This document shows, one piece after another, positions 43,734-56,426 of a stretch of 64,000 nucleotides of DNA; position 1 is the first letter of the stretch; each line of letters starts with the position of its first letter. Under the pieces are notes generated by a model. That model saw nothing but the letters and a program-made list of their open reading frames with translations, was not told the DNA's origin and made no database searches. Origin of the DNA: Carya illinoinensis (Eukaryota; Streptophyta; Magnoliopsida; Fagales; Juglandaceae); contig NC_056765.1 of NCBI RefSeq assembly GCF_018687715.1, positions 3,977,501-4,041,500 on the forward strand. The letters are read 5' to 3'. Made by a program: the position numbers and the translations under genes.

Positions 43734-46700
43734 TTCTCCCACTTGTCCCGTACGCCCATAAAATAATATTTTCCGTTCATGGGTTTATTACAAGAAATTA
43801 ACCATATTGCGCAAATTCATTTCCTGAAACTTTCGTAGTTCAAAGTACATTACATGAGTTCTGTAATATCAATATCAAATCAACTACTGATGTAAGTCAT
43901 GGCGGTCCTCTGTTATATAATCAACAAATTCCCTTCCATGTACCACAAAACTAGTAACCAATTTAACACAATCTTTAATTAGGACAATTAAGGTCAATAC
44001 ATTGATGCCTTGGGTTCCAATTCATATCTGTTGCAGATATTATCTTGTCATCATTCTTCCAAACCATTCAATGTACAAATAAGTGGAAAGACAAGAAAAC
44101 AGAAATAACCATAATAGATATCTTTCAATGTCCAATAACAAAATATTCAGCATATCAATGATCTCTATAACATGTTCACATTATGGGTATAAGCATTTGA
44201 ACCCATATTTTCAACATGTTTTTTAAATTATAATCATTAACACACTATTGATATGGACATATTTGTTTCTATACTTTCTTCTTAACATTTGGGTATTTAA
44301 AATTTCATTAAATACTCATCATTTCGAGAAAAATACTCTAAGGAATTCTTGTCATACATTCTTAGTGGCTTGGTTATAAGTTGACAATTCCAAGTCCTAA
44401 GATAAATTTCCTTAGTCAGATACTTTAAACTGTGGCCTCAAAACATACCACAAACTCAGTCTCTATTGCACATGAAGCAATAAAATATTTGCCCCATACT
44501 TTTCCATAAATAACTCTACTAGATAGCAAAATACATAACCATAAATGTATTTTCCATCATTAGAGTAATCATATAAAATAGGGTCTGAATATCCAGTTAC
44601 CTTAAGAATATCAGTTCTTCTTAAGACAACAATATAGTATTTAATTTCTTACAAATAATATTACACTCTTTTCACAACTTTTTAGTCAAACATCATTGGG
44701 TTACTTTGGCAACAGTCAAGGATGTTAAAGATAAAACCAATGTTCAGCTGTATACAAATTTGTACAACCATCAAGTTCCTTATAACCATTTTATACAGAA
44801 TTTCTTTAACGACGTAATCAATTCAAGAACACTGTAAAATACTGAGCATGTCACATTTATTTTTAAAGCATCTATTGAACAACAATTCTTCATAGAAAAT
44901 CTTTTAAAACTTTATGCAGCTATACTGAGACAATCCTAATAGTCATCGTCTTGGTATTAAATTCAATCTCAATGTCTCATTCATAAAATTCATTTAGAAA
45001 CGTAACTTTAATGTCATATTACTAACGATGACTCATACTTGCCAAAAAGTCATATACATACATGACCAAAATGCAAATATACTCCCACTGACTTATGGGT
45101 ATATTTATTAACAATAAATATTTTTTTAAAACCAAAACAATATTAGTATTATCAAATTTCATATACCAAGATTCAAAAAACTGTTACCTCTTCTAGGTAA
45201 TCCTTTTATTCGTTTCTTGTAGATTTCAGATTTTTACTCTACAAGTGTTTTCACATTTATTTGATGTAACTCTAGATCATAATGAGTTACTAATGTCATA
45301 GTAATCCTCAATAAGTTCTTTTTGATTTAACAAAAAAAAAAAATTCTCTAATCAATACTCATTTATGAGTGAAATCCTTAATTACAAGTCTAACTTTATG
45401 TCGTTCAACATAGCTATTGAAGTCAAGATTTTGTCTCCAAAATCCATTTCCATTTGACTTTTCATACATTTAAGACAATTTAGATGAAATTGCATACTTT
45501 ACATTGATCTATGGATTTCAATCACTCTTTTATGCATCAATCTTTTATAGAATCACTTATTTCTATAATTTGTGAAAACATATGTAAATTTTTATTTATT
45601 TCTTTACCACATTCAAATTTTGAAGATACACCACAAAACTCAACCAAATAGCAAATCAAGAAGATTGCATGAGGTTACCTGTTCTGATGTCTCTATGGCC
45701 AATTCTTCAATGGTGTTTCTCTGATGAATTGAATGATCATTTGCTTGTTATTCTGTATTATCATTAAGATAATCATAAAAGAAAACTACAAAAATTTTCA
45801 AAAGGTACGAGAATGCACTTCACAATAATCACATTTTTAGTTTCCATACTCCCACTGATTTTGCCAACCATAAGAAATTTGATTTTTCAATTTTATCAAA
45901 ATTCATACCATAAGTAGAAGCAATATAGCCTAGATCATTGAATCTCTTTAAGTAATCAATAATAATAATGTACCCAATAACTATTATAAGATTCAACAAT
46001 CTTTCAGTTGAATTATAAATTATTACTTTAATTTGACTACTAATACATGAATATGCCTTAAAATAATTCATAAATAAAAAAATAAATCATTAAGGCTAAA
46101 AACACAATATAAGTTCTAAACCATTATAGCCCAACTCTTAATATTTTTCATGACACTATTTCAATCCAATTAATTGATTTTCACATTTTTATCTAACTGC
46201 AATTCCTCATCGTGAGAAGTACTACAAGAATTACTAATGGTTTGAGACTTTTCATGTAGTAGATGAATAGATTCATATCATGAAAATCATCTATAAAAAT
46301 AATGAAATACTTATATCAAATATTATAGGGAAAAAGATTTACATGCGTCTATATGCATTATCTTAAGAAAATTTCCATTTCTTGTGGTATCTTTTATTGA
46401 TATGTTTGATTTATTTTCCTTTTATACAAATCAACACACATCCTGAGATTAGAAAACCTAAATGCGGAAAATATTTTATTTACTAATCTCTTTAACTTTT
46501 CTTGAAGATATTCTCCAAACTTTTATACTACAAATTATTTTCAAATTCTATGCCAAAAATTGTAAAAGTTTTTCATAAATCATTTTTCTTTTGGTTTCAA
46601 TACATACCTCATGAGTGAGAAAAAGAAAAAGAAAACATTATTATGAAGGCATGACAAATACAACTTTATTGGAAAGAAAAAATGGAACCAACATAAGTGA

Positions 46701-47309
46701 CATATTGTAACAAATTGAAATTTGAACATTTGTACTTGAGTTTAAACTAAAAAGAATACATAAACATGTATAAGATCTGATTCAAAACTTATTTAGTTTA
46801 CCCTTCCTTTTGAATCATGTCTTATGCTTAGGGCACTTAAACCTTCATGTGTCACTATTTCTTTCAAATTTTAATTGACACAATTCTTATATTTTTATTA
46901 CAATTATTTCCTCCCTTTCCCAAAAGATACAAATGATTTTTCATACAAATTAGCAAAATAAATTTGTATCTAGCTAACAACCATGCTACTAACTTGTTCA
47001 TATCTCATTATTTTAATGAAATAATAATGCATTTAAACTTAACCATTATGTACAAAAAAAATTCGTACAATTTAATATCTAAGTAGTTAAACATTATACT
47101 TTTCTGATTTTTATCACTATTCTCAATGATAATTGATGTTTAAACATAAAAAAACTCTTAGTGTAAATTTGATATGCTCATATTTCTCTATATTAGAGTC
47201 CATTCTATACATGAAACTTGTAATGATATTCATATACCTACTACAAGAAAAGCATTTTAATCACTTTAATGTTTTGAGTTCGACACTCATAAACAATAAC
47301 AGAATTTAA

Positions 47310-47835
47310 ACCATTATGGATGAATTGATAGTGTCATCGAAATCCCTCATTTTAGAAGTGGATCTCAATGCACAAAATGTTCCCTCCAGTTTTAATTTCA
47401 GAATTTAAACCATGCATTATCAAGAATTTAAACTATTATGAATGAACTAATAGTGTCATTGAGGTCCTTCCTTTGGGAATGAGCCCCAACACACAAAATG
47501 TTCCCTCTAATATTAAATTGTATGGATGAATTAATTGTATTATCAGAATTCTCCTTTGGGAGTAAACTCTAACATACAAAGTGTTTCCTCCAATATTAAA
47601 TTCTGTGGATGAACTAGCTGTATCATCAGAATTCTCCTTTGAGAGTAAACTCTAACATACAAAGTGTTCCCTCCAATATTAAATTCTATGGATGAACTAG
47701 TTGTATCATCAGAATTCTCCTTTGGGAGTAAATTCTGACATACAAAGTGTTCCCTCCAACCTTTCTTTAATGGAAGAACTAGTAATGTCATCAAGACCCT
47801 CCTTTAGGAGTAGATTTTGACACACAAAATTATTC
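47310..47835. repeat. tandem array, unit about 83 bp
   Basis: Five to seven imperfect units carry CATCAGAATTCTCCTTTGGG, AGTAAACTCTAACATACAAA and GTGTTCCCTCCAATATTAAA. The minus-strand open frame at 47543-47794 is the array itself. It lies in the interior of the old LTR retrotransposon. Confidence 0.7.
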
Positions 47836-48059
47836 ACTCCATCATATCCACCTTACTATGGAATTTAATGATTTTTCACCAAAATTTAAGAAAGTCTTGT
47901 ACCTTTGAGCAACCAATCTTTTCTTTAATTTTAATGTAGATCATTTGCTCCATATTGGATAAAATATATATTTTTATATATATATGGCATGATAATAAGA
48001 ACCAAAATAAACAATTCATACATGTATTTAATAATAATGACATGTACATAAGATTTAAT

Positions 48060-48370
48060 GCATGTAAATAATAGCATCCATATGACATTTAATACATGTA
48101 TTTAACAATAATAATATGCCATAAATTTAATAATTTCCATACATGTAGATAACAATAATAACATGTATATAAATTTAATAATTTCCATACATGTAAATAA
48201 CAATAATAACATGTACACAAGATTTAATAAACTTTTCATACATGTACATAATAACATGTATTTAGGAATTAATAAAATTTTCATACATGTAGACAACAAT
48301 AATAACATATATATAACAATAATTTAAATAAGAACCATAAATTTAAACAATTCGTACATGTATTTAACAG
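48060..48370. repeat. tandem array, unit about 49 bp, AT-rich
   Basis: About five imperfect units hold ACATGTA.ATAACAATAATAACATGTA and TTTAATAATTTCCAT, next to the previous array. There is no coding value. Confidence 0.65.
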
Positions 48371-49538
48371 TGAGGACATGCACATAAAAGAAAATAAAAT
48401 ATCAGGTTTTTTTTTTAAATAATGATATTAAAATAATAATAAAATGATAATATTTTAATCTGATCAGTTCGGGTCTGAATCGGACCGAGACCCAAGTCAG
48501 CTGGATTGGTTGACTTGGGCCGGATCTACTGTACAGGCCCTTCCTTCCTTTTTTTGTTCTTTTATTGGGCTGGGCCACATCAGTGGCCCATTGGCTTATT
48601 TGTTTTCTTTTGTCTTGGACTGGGCCAAGCCCAGTTGACCCACAGCCCACAGCTTTACTTATTTACAACATATTTCAGTTTTAATGACTTGGGCTGGGCC
48701 AAAGCCCACAGCCCAAGCCTTTAGTCTATTATCAGAAAACCTAAAGGAAGCTTGCTCTATTCCTTCAATAAGCAGCGCTGCACCAATATTTTTCCTCAGA
48801 TGTAGTGCCGCACCAAGCACCACGGTGCCTTCAGTTTTCCCATAAAGGTGCACAGCACCGCACTTCAATTTCTTTTCTTCTTTCCTCAACATGCAGTGCT
48901 GCACCTCGTGTAAAACTTCCTTTCGTTTGGCGCAATGGTAAAGCCACACCCTGTTAGATGCATTGGCATCGAGCCCACACTAAATCACCACCAACATTAA
49001 CAAATCCTCTGTTGTGCGCAGAGACAAGGGCATGCAAAGTAACTTGTGGGCAAACCATATCAGACCACATAAGCAACTCTAATGGCCTGGCAAGGTAGGT
49101 TGTCTCCATCAAAGACTCCTCATTACAATTTTATTTTGTCTCTTTCTCAATCTGTTATGAGTATAATTTTGTTTCTTTCTCAAGCCAACACAATACAGGG
49201 AAAAATAATAATAATAATAAAGAGAAAAATAAAACCCAAGTACAGTTCTAAGTCCAAAACATTCAAAATACATTTCAACGTGCAGTTTCAATAACATCAA
49301 TACACATGTACAATAATAATATTATGAATATGTAATAATCGGAATAATCTTTTGAAATTCCTAAACACCATCGCAAGTTTATTTCTCAGACCAAAAAGAT
49401 ACTCAACTACAACATGATAAAAATCGAGAAACGCACGGAGACTATATATATAAATTTAGTCAAATAGATATTTATTTATAGTATATTTTATCGAGATCAT
49501 AAAAAATCTACAACCTAAATCTCTGATATCAAATATTA
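48371..49538. other. interior of the old LTR element next to its 5' LTR
   Basis: 48440-48730 is richer in G+C with repeated GGGCTGGGCC/GGCCCA words. Near 48927, GGCGCAATGGTAAAGCC resembles a tRNA A box, but no matching B box in the right place was found. No gene is seen. Confidence 0.3.
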
Positions 49539-49905
49539 GATATTTTAACATAAACATTAATAATCGGATCTTTAATTTTAAATAAATACGTACATTTTTC
49601 TATCTGTTTAATAGAGAATCTGACATGACTATGAGAGAATGATCACTCTAGTAACTTTAACTTCAAGTGTCTCCCGATAGTAGAGGCACAATAATATTGT
49701 AAGTGAGAACCTTTTAAAAATGTTATTTATAAATTTCTGACCATCATAAAATCTAGAGTTTATATTTGATTATAATTAGAGATATAGAATTTTAATTTTA
49801 TTTTTTAGAAGTTTTCTTATCTCGTTATGATTTATTTTTTATCTGATAAATTTAAATTATTTTAAATTTTATTAAAATGAGTGTGTGGAATATAGAAACT
49901 CTTAT
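49539..49905 (-). repeat. 5' LTR (minus strand) of the old retrotransposon
   Basis: About 367 bp, homologous to 43321-43733 with many substitutions and one deletion. It ends on the plus side at GAAACTCTTAT, where the other copy keeps CTCTTACA. Confidence 0.6.
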
Positions 49906-50508
49906 GATCAATACCTTCGAATTTGTTTTCCAAAAAACAGATATATTGAATGAGGAAGACAAGTCAAGATGCCAGACTATTGCCAGTGCATATTACAGCT
50001 GGCGAGGAAGGCATGATAAGGAAGAAATGTCAATTTTACTCGTGAGAAAAAAAAAAAATATAGTTACAAATATAATTATGTATTAATTTATATATTAATA
50101 TAATATGATTGATTAAAAAATAAATTTTATTAAAAATAATATTAATTTAAATATTAAATATGAATAAATTAATATTAATATATAAATTAATGTGTGACTG
50201 TGCTTATATATAGTAAAATTAAAAAAAAAAATTGGACCAACAGGATGCGCGACACTCAACGAAAAGAACCAAAATAATAAAGAGCTTGGAAAATCATACG
50301 AACGATTGGTCGCCGCACCGTTTAAAGTGACCGATATTTACATTTTTTAAAAATATTTTTTAATAAATTTAAATATTTGTTCAAATTAAAAAATATATCA
50401 ATAAACTTAAAATTACTCATTTAATTCAACTTTTTTTTAAATGTTTTATTTTTTTCATTCCTTTTTTTATATTTTTAAAAAATAAAAATTCGTAATATCA
50501 TTTAAAAA

Positions 50509-50556
<48 letters not shown>

Positions 50557-52188
50557 TTGGTAAACAGTTTGGGTCCTTTACAACGGGACCCAAAGCATTT
50601 CTCGCGGTAATGATTTTGTACGGATTATCGACTACTTTTTCAAAGTCACAACTTTTTCAAGAGTTGCAGCACGGGTGAATGATGATTTGAATACTTTCCA
50701 AAGTTAAAGTAAAAGCAACGATGATTCGGTGGCTTTTTCTGTAACGTAGTGATAGGGCTATTATTTTTTATTAATCATTTATTAGTTACCGTATATTTAA
50801 AGTAATTTATTTATTATTATTATTTTTTAATTTTTTAATATTCATAATTATTAAAAAAAATTAAAAAATTATATAATTTTATTAATAATCAATTTTTTAA
50901 ATATTAAATAAAATAAAAAAATTAATAAAACTCAAATATAATAAAAATAATAAATAAGTAGCAGGAGCACGATAGATTATCTTTTGAGTTTTGAAAAAAA
51001 TCTACGCCACTTCTTACCCAATCTCCATACACCATAAAAATATATATTTTTTAATTAATTTATGTAACTGCCGCAGGCTACTTCCAAATACATTAGGAAT
51101 CTCTTGACATCTGCTTTAATCAGAAAGAAAGAGAAATGATTAGAATTTAGTCGCTACAGGTAGTAATTCATTTGTCCGTTTGGCTCATGATCCTGTCCTC
51201 TGGAAGCATCCAATGATCAGTCAAAGTTAAAAATATTTTTAATAAATGTCAGTTCAATTTTAATATTTAGCTATTCTATTATTCACGTAAGTTTATACGT
51301 TAGAATAATTATTTTTTTATTATATAATAATAAAATAATATAAAATAAATGTTATTTTAATTATTTACATCAAATCTCTATATTAAATTATCTATTTATT
51401 TATTATTATTTTAATATTTTTTAATTATTTATTATTTTATTATATTTTATCATTTTATAATTTATTTTATTTGAGTTGCGTGGTGAATTTTTCAGAATAA
51501 CAGTGATTAGAATTAAGTGAAATGATGAAGAGAATAATGAAGAGATATTCTTAGTGCGGCTATCATTTCTTTGTAAGTATTATCGGTATTCAGTGATTAC
51601 AACCATCACTTTTCTCCTACTGGGACTACGCTAGACTTAAAATAATAATTTTTTTAAAATAATTTTTTAATATTAAAAAAATATATAAAAAATTTATAAT
51701 AATATTAAATAATTTTTTCTTAATTATTAAAAAAAAAAAAAACAAGCGGTAGCCCTCACTAGCGGTGGCCAAAGCATTTTTCATCTTATAATTGTATATA
51801 TGATTACTTAAGCGTGTGTATATATATATATATAGAGTACCAGTGACCAGTGACTACAAAAACCAAGTGAAACTTAAAGCTACGAGCGAAAGTTTTGGAA
51901 CCAAGCGCCCCCCCCCCGGCGCGTCTTCCAGCCACCTAGCTGCCTGGCAAGTAATTACTTCATGATCTTAAGAAAAAATGATGCAATTTCTCATCAAGTC
52001 AATGATATTAGTACTATTAGATTTCACTTTCAAGTTATTAATTATAAAAATTAGGACTGTAATTAATTAATGTACTAAGAAAATCCATGTCGTTGAAGAT
52101 TATATATTCTATATATATGAAATTTGCGGTCTCTCTATTAATATTTCTGCTCACCAGATACATTATAATATATGTTAGATAAATTAAG
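49906..52188 (+). other. intergenic, AT-rich; upstream region of the ankyrin pseudogene from about 51825
   Basis: It contains a run of 38 A at 50514-50551 and several AT-rich MITE-like stretches (50300-50600, 50760-50970, 51620-51780). 51545-51605 and 51825-52188 resemble the upstream sequence of the intact ankyrin gene (4934-5326). No gene is seen. Confidence 0.45.
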
Positions 52189-52524
52189 ATGGATACAAAG
52201 AGTACAGCTTTTTTTGCGGCTGTTCCTATTCCTGAATTGCTTGACAAACATAATTATGTGGAATGAGCGATTCAAGTGCAAACCTACTTAGAGGGTCAAG
52301 ATCTTTGAGTGGACATCATAAATGATAATGCAACCGCAACTGCAACCTCAACCACTTCTCAGAAACAAAAGTATGGTGAAGATGCTAATAAGGTTGGGAG
52401 AAGAAGGAACTTCATGGCTTTACATGTGATTCAGACTTCATGCGGGCCAGACGCATTTTCTGATATTAGCACAATTCGTGAAGCCAAGACTGCTTGGCAA
52501 ACTTTGAAAAAGAAGTATGGTTAG

Positions 52525-52530
52525 TCAGTT

Positions 52531-52562
<32 letters not shown>

Positions 52563-52661
52563 AACACTGTCACGTACGCTCAAAAATTACTTGAAGTCTG
52601 TTGGGCCAGCTCTGCTATAGGTACCCGGGATTGGGTACCTTTGGAGGAATCGGCTGCCACG

Positions 52662-52692
<31 letters not shown>

Positions 52693-53634
52693 GGCAAAAA
52701 CCGAAAATATAAACGAAACCCAACCCAGAAAAACAGCTAGCGTCTGGGGTGCTGCAGTATATGCATTTGGTTTGGTCGAAGAAATTATCAGCAGATCAAA
52801 ACACTTAGAAAGAAATGTCTAAGAAATTGGTTTGAATTAATTTTAAAGATTTTTTTTATATGTTCTACTTATTGTTTTCAAGAGTTTTTGAGTTCAGCAA
52901 GTGGGGTTTCCCTCTGTTTTTAGGCTTACTTATTTAAATGTATTGAGGGGCACAGATCCTTCTTTCTTAGTGGGGCCTAAGCATCCACACAGAAGGACAC
53001 CCCAAGAGCTCATTGTAATTTAGAGCAAGGTTGAAGTTTTAAGCGATTTTCTCAACACTGTTCCTTCACTCGTCCTTTCGATATTTTGCCGCCTCCGCCA
53101 TTAAAATGCTTTTTAACCTTCTCTGCAGCATGCTCTCAGCGTCCCACTACACCAACAACACGAGAGAACCACACTCCAACTTCTATTAATGAAACCCACT
53201 TTAGTACAAACAAGCAAGACCATGTATGAATGCCCCGTCAAACCCTCTGAGCCTGAGCCTTTCCTTCTCTTTCTTCTTCGTCAGTTACAAGGCCTGAAGA
53301 GATACGTCCTAGCTCTTCTCCTTTGTTTGCCCACTTCCCTTTTCACTCTTATTCTCCTTCTCCTCCTAATATACAATGGCTTCTCTATCTTCTACCTTCA
53401 TCTCTTTTTTTTTTTTGCCTTCTACAATGGTTGCGTTCTTCACCGTTCTCTGTGGGGAAGATGTGAAGGAGTTGCAAAAAAAAAATAAAAATAAAAAAAA
53501 AATGAATGAAACGCTCCGTTTTATTATAACACGTGGATCACGGTGGATGAACGTGTACGCGAGAGGTCCCCAATCCCGTGTGCAAATAGACTTTTTGAAT
53601 TTCTATCAGGCGGTATTTTCAGAAACAGACAAAA
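52525..53634. other. sequence replacing most of the ankyrin exon in copy 2
   Basis: It has little match to intron 1 or exon 2 of copy 1. It contains a (TC) run, a run of 24 A at 52669-52692 preceded by GGGATTGGGTACCTTTGG (possibly a small retroposon) and a stretch with (ATAAAA) repeats. The open frame at 53189-53488 is Leu-rich but has no domain I recognise, and it lies over simple sequence. Confidence 0.35.
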
Positions 53635-53965
53635 AAGGAGCTATGCTTCTTAACCGTGCAATATATTCCAAAATTTTGGGTAACCTGAACTCTTTGTTTT
53701 AGTACTATACAATATTACTGTCCGTTATTTACGATCATTTGAAATCTTGGCATTATAATTTAAATTTTTTTTATAATCATGATTCTTTTCTTGTATGCCT
53801 CACACAAGACAATTGTCAACAGATCTTGCTTTGAAGTTAATCTGGAGTAACCCATATTTGACATATGTTCGTGACGACTGCGGCGTGTCCCCATTCTTAG
53901 CATTGGCTTCTATGCTGCACATATTTTCGAGTGGAACCCGGCTCGGTTTTTGGAAACAATTTATC

Positions 53966-54038
53966 CACTACAAGAAAAACGGTCTTTTGCGACCAATTTA
54001 TTGCAACGAAAAGACTATTAGCAATCAAAATTGTAGTG
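53966..54038. mobile_element. 73-bp CACTA-type MITE in exon 3 of the pseudogene
   Basis: It starts CACTACAAGAAAAA and ends TTTTGATTGC-inverse..TTGTAGTG, with 8-bp perfect terminal inverted repeats. ATC flanks both sides (53963-53965 and 54039-54041), the 3-bp duplication of CACTA elements. The corresponding exon 3 of the intact gene (near 7711) lacks it. Confidence 0.8.
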
Positions 54039-55619
54039 ATCTACGATCACTGTTAGTACTCTCTCTCTCTCTCTCTCTACTAGAGTTTGACAGTGCTACT
54101 TTCAACTATGTTGATAGTTGCAAATTGTGGCTTGATAGAGAATCAAAACACATTAACCAATGAATCAAGAATTAATGCTATATATGGTTAGTTCGTTTAA
54201 TCGAAGGTTTCAATATATATTTCCTGCATTTGTCACTGACTTAAGATTTGTTGGCTTGTTTTCTGAAAGGTATACACATTGATCAATCGACTCGTTTGAA
54301 CCATGAAACTCGTTTGGACATTAACAACGAACACCATTTAGTTACAATGCAATCAGGTATCTTTCTTCCTTACCTTATTACTTTCCCTAATTCTCGACTT
54401 GTAATATTTGAGAAATATCATTTATATATTTTGGAAAATTCTGTCTCCCTTGCAAACTGCCATATAATTTTGATTAATGTCTTTATCTTACCCCCAAAAA
54501 TAAAGTGAAAGTTCAAAATACACAAGGTCTCCGGCCTTTCCATCATTAGACAGCCTTCTACCATCATTAAAAATAATTTTAATTGGGTAATTTATGATAT
54601 AGCTATCATTTTTTTTACAGTTATTTTATTGCGTCTTATTTTATAAATAATTGTAAAAAAGTTGTAAATTTTAATGATGTCTCTAAGTACTACTGAAAAG
54701 ATTTTGTTCATTTTGCAGTGCCTGGAGGAGTACTGTTGCGCCATCTAGTTTCAATATATATAACTGTCCGCAAGTACTTGGATATAATACCGTATCCACT
54801 CGGTCATCAAAATCATATCTAGATAATTTTGTTTGAAATTTTTGTACTCTCTTTCTTTTTCTTTATTTATTTTTTGTTTGTTTGTTATGGTTTAATCAGG
54901 TTGAATTTGCATTGTTTCAATAATTGTCAAAGGAATCGAGCAATTATATGAAATGAAGAAGATCCATATCCAATCCCAGGAACTTCTCAACTGCATGTGT
55001 AAGGCGATATATATATAAAAAATCTCCCAAACTCAACGACGTCTTAGAAGTGGTGTGGTTTATGATGCAATCAATCGTGCTGTCAAGAATGGAATTTTCG
55101 AGTTTGTTTTATTAACATTTTCGAAAGTGGATCCGAGTGTTTTAAAGAATATTACAGAAAAAGATTTGATGAGCATATTTATGCTTGCTGCGGTTTTGTA
55201 TCGTCACTCTCAGATGTTTAGCCTTCTTATACAATGTGGCCAGCAAACTGGTCTTATGAACAACAAAGTGACATCTTTTGGAAATCGCAACGATGATAAC
55301 ATCTTACATGTGACAGGGATAGTAAAAGATTCCATTAGGTTTAATCGAAGTTCTGGTGCGGCTTTACAGATGCAAAGAGAGTTACAATGGTTTAAGGTCC
55401 TCTCTCTCTCGCTCTCTCTCTCTCGTACGTGTGTGTGTGTCTGTGGGGCATGTTTTATTTTCCTTCTCTTTCGGTAAGTTTTTTATATCAAAATGGTATA
55501 TATATATATATATATATATTTGGCTAGGTTTCTACTTTATTTCAAGTTAGTAAGTCTTTTAATTTTCCTAAAACGTTTTTTTTTTTTTTTTTTTCTGCTT
55601 GTCTATTTTTCTTGGGCAC

Positions 55620-55621
<2 letters not shown>

Positions 55622-55676
<55 letters not shown>
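55622..55676. repeat. (TA)n microsatellite
   Basis: An uninterrupted TA run of 55 bases in the last intron of the pseudogene. A shorter run lies at 55498-55520. Confidence 0.9.
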
Positions 55677-55679
<3 letters not shown>

Positions 55680-56426
55680 CGTCCTTTACACTTGAGCAAA
55701 GTTTGTAAGGTTTGAAAATTAAGTTGCTTAACCAAGATTCTGTAAATCAAGATGTTGGAAATAAGTTTTTTTTTATTTAAAAAAAAAGATGTTGGAAATC
55801 TTTTAAAGGGTTATCTGTTGTATAATGCCTCAAGACAGGCCAACTTAGTTCCATTGAGTGTTTTTTTATTTAGGAAGCTTTAGTAATTATTGTGCATTGT
55901 CCAAGTTTACGACTAGTTGACTTAGTATTTGAAAATTATCAAGTATTACTAAAGCAGGAATAATGTGGTATGTCAATCCTATCACAAAATATTACATCAT
56001 TGACATCATCACTTACATATATAATTACTAAATTTTAATAATCTGGCATTCTGCAATAGGATGGAAATATTACATGTCGTTCGTACTCGTAAACTACAAA
56101 ATAATGACTTTTCATAAATATATATATATATATTATTTTGTTTAAGGTTATGCTTTTGGTCTTTCTAATATTACGTACCCACAGTTATGGAATTGATTTT
56201 GGGAGCATTCTTTTTAACAAATCCAGGAGGTGGGGAGAATTTCGGATCCCGATACGAGAGAATGTATTAACAAAGATGGTTTGACTCCCCAACAACTGTT
56301 TACAAAGAATCACGAGAATATGATGGAAAAGGGAGAGAAATGGATGAAGGACACAACATCATCATGTACAGTCGTGGGTGCTATGATTTTTACCATTATG
56401 TTCGTGGTAGCTTTTACAGTTCCAGG

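Larger units (their letters stand above)
43321..49905 (-). mobile_element. old LTR retrotransposon, minus strand, decayed
   Basis: Related direct repeats at 43321-43733 and about 49539-49905 share TTTTAACAT.AACATTAATAATCGG, TGTCTCCCGAT, AATTAGAGATATAGA and GAGTGTGTGG/GGGTGTGTGG. They differ at many bases and by indels. On the minus strand a purine-rich AGTGGGAGAA precedes the left copy (43734-43743), and a decayed tRNA-Met primer-binding site (plus strand CTCTGATATCAAA, 49521-49533) adjoins the right copy. This makes the right copy the 5' LTR. The interior has no long frame. Scattered minus-strand pieces suggest copia pol, but I cannot place domains reliably. Confidence 0.65.

Noticed and set aside
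47543..47794. 83-residue minus-strand frame
   Set aside because: It is the translation of an 83-bp tandem array in a decayed retrotransposon.
48927..48975. Possible tRNA gene (GGCGCAATGGTAAAGCC)
   Set aside because: It resembles an A box but lacks a proper B box, anticodon arm and acceptor pairing.
53189..53488. Leu-rich 99-codon frame
   Set aside because: It looks membrane-like only because of CT-rich simple sequence, with no homology recognised and no counterpart in the intact gene copy.
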